The notes under the pieces: generated by a model
Databases searched by the model: none
The model's input: only the letters and a program-made list of their open reading frames with translations
What the model was told of the DNA's origin: nothing
Program-made: the position numbers and the translations under genes
Origin: Melastoma dodecandrum
Taxonomy: Eukaryota; Streptophyta; Magnoliopsida; Myrtales; Melastomataceae
DNA length: 64,000 bases
Assembly (NCBI GenBank): GCA_029817715.1
Contig: JARUPY010000533.1
Coordinates: 1,694,001-1,758,000 of the forward strand
Direction of reading: 5' to 3'
Shown: one piece after another, positions 63,228 to 64,000 of the stretch
Position numbering within the stretch: position 1 is the stretch's first letter
Layout: each line of letters begins with the position of its first letter

Positions 63228-64000
63228 ATGGGGCATATCCATGCCAATAACGACCCCATAAAAAACGACCGCCATGGCCTAAATGGCGACGACGGTAATG
63301 ATCCCGCCGACCGTAACGAGCACACGGGAACGTCCGGCGGAGGTGGAGCCGGAGCCGGAGCCGGAGCCGGTGCTCTGACTGTCATCGAGCAGAAGCCTTC
63401 TTCGTCCTCCTCTATAATTCGGAAGCTTAGATCTCCAAGCACATCGCGTAAAGGCAAGAGCTCTAGCTCTAGCACGAGTTCGTACCTGTGCGGTCTTGCA
63501 TGCTTCGGGACGCCGCCTACGTTCTCTTCCGTCGGCGGCGAGGAGAACGGGATGGCCAGCCTCAGGGTCCCGGACATCGTGCCCTCCCCTGCCGACGACT
63601 GTCAGAAGCTCAGGAAGGCTTTCGAAGGTTCGCATCCTTTGACTGGTTTGATTGGTTGGTTGTTTGATTCTGCAGTTCAATGAGAGTGGATTGTGGATTG
63701 CTGAATTCAGGTTGGGGAACAGACGAGAAGGCGGTGATATGGATCTTAGGGCACAGGAATTCGAGCCAGAGGAAGAAGATCAGGGAGGCTTACGAGCAAC
63801 TTTACAAGAAGTCGCTGATCGACGATCTGTATTCTGAATTGTCCGGTGATTTCAGGGTATTGACTCTGATTCGGTTGCTTAGCTTATAAACCAAATCTGG
63901 TATCGACAGAGATGAAATAATTTCTTTGTTCGGTTTTTCTGTCAGAAAGCGATTATATGGTGGACCCATGATCCTCCAGAGAGGGACGCAAGACTCGCAA
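63228..64000 (+). CDS. ANN3: Annexin D3-like gene, 5' part, with long N-terminal extension
   Basis: Exons 63228-63627, 63711-63856 and 63946-64000 (cut by the window edge) join in frame. The annexin proper begins [16 protein letters not shown] at 63552, then the first repeat [17 protein letters not shown] with its calcium-binding G-x-GT loop, and [14 protein letters not shown] at the end of the window. This matches the ANN3 group (start M-A-x-x-x-V-P, PERDARL). The same frame is open and begins with an ATG 108 codons upstream: this extension is rich in Gly-Ala repeats (GGAGCC repeat at 63345-63370) and Ser, with a Cys pair (YLCGLACFG). Whether translation starts at 63228 or 63552 is unclear; other annexins start at the second. 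Gene symbol is by family and by pairing with ANN4. Confidence 0.88.

Overview
The window is nuclear DNA from a flowering plant. It holds 15 protein-coding loci (two look broken, two run off the window edges) and one tRNA gene, all read here as spliced models whose exons join in frame. The plant-only families (RBR, TGA bZIP, KEG, LNK, SINAT, plant annexins, sigma-factor-binding VQ protein), short introns, and gene order matching Arabidopsis blocks from memory support this. I cannot name the species. Layout: 1-1334 (+) 3' end of the retinoblastoma-related gene; 2048-3797 (-) ERI1-like DEDDh exonuclease with a GRF zinc finger; 5502-6509 a 1-kb fold-back element of nested palindromes with a 10-bp target duplication; 6610-18376 (+) RNA polymerase I second-largest subunit NRPA2 in 27 exons, with an AT-AC U12-type first intron; 18923-21534 (-) PRMT3, divergent across 265 bp from 21800-23200 (+) complex I subunit NDUFA6/B14; 24041-27524 (-) TGA clade II bZIP factor with a transposon and tandem repeats in one intron. 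After a 3.7-kb gene-free stretch come 31289-31741 (+) a SIB1-like VQ protein; 32345-39938 (+) KEG, a RING/kinase/ankyrin/HERC2-like E3 ligase; 40712-42426 (-) a Nudix hydrolase; 42926-42999 (-) tRNA-Asn; 43221-44951 (-) an AED3-like aspartyl protease; 46682-47704 (+) a disrupted NQR quinone reductase; 48872-50247 (-) a SINAT E3 ligase; 52143-54219 (-) a disrupted SKIP5 F-box gene; 55137-59254 (-) LNK2; 60566-61931 (-) annexin D4; and 63228-64000 (+) the 5' part of an annexin D3-like gene. Functionally this is a mixed chromosomal block, not a pathway cluster: cell-cycle control, rRNA transcription, arginine methylation, respiration, salicylate/ABA-linked regulation (TGA, VQ, KEG), ubiquitin ligases, the clock, and calcium-dependent membrane binding. 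The order RBR-PRMT3-NDUFA6-TGA matches, from memory, Arabidopsis At3g12280-At3g12250; SKIP5-LNK2 and ANN4-ANN3 are also neighbours in Arabidopsis. The most unusual items are the nested-palindrome element abutting the NRPA2 promoter, the U12 AT-AC intron in NRPA2, an excess of GC-AG introns, in-frame stops in three otherwise conserved genes (RBR, NQR, SKIP5), many long G/C homopolymers in gene 5' flanks, and a 108-codon in-frame extension on the annexin D3-like gene.
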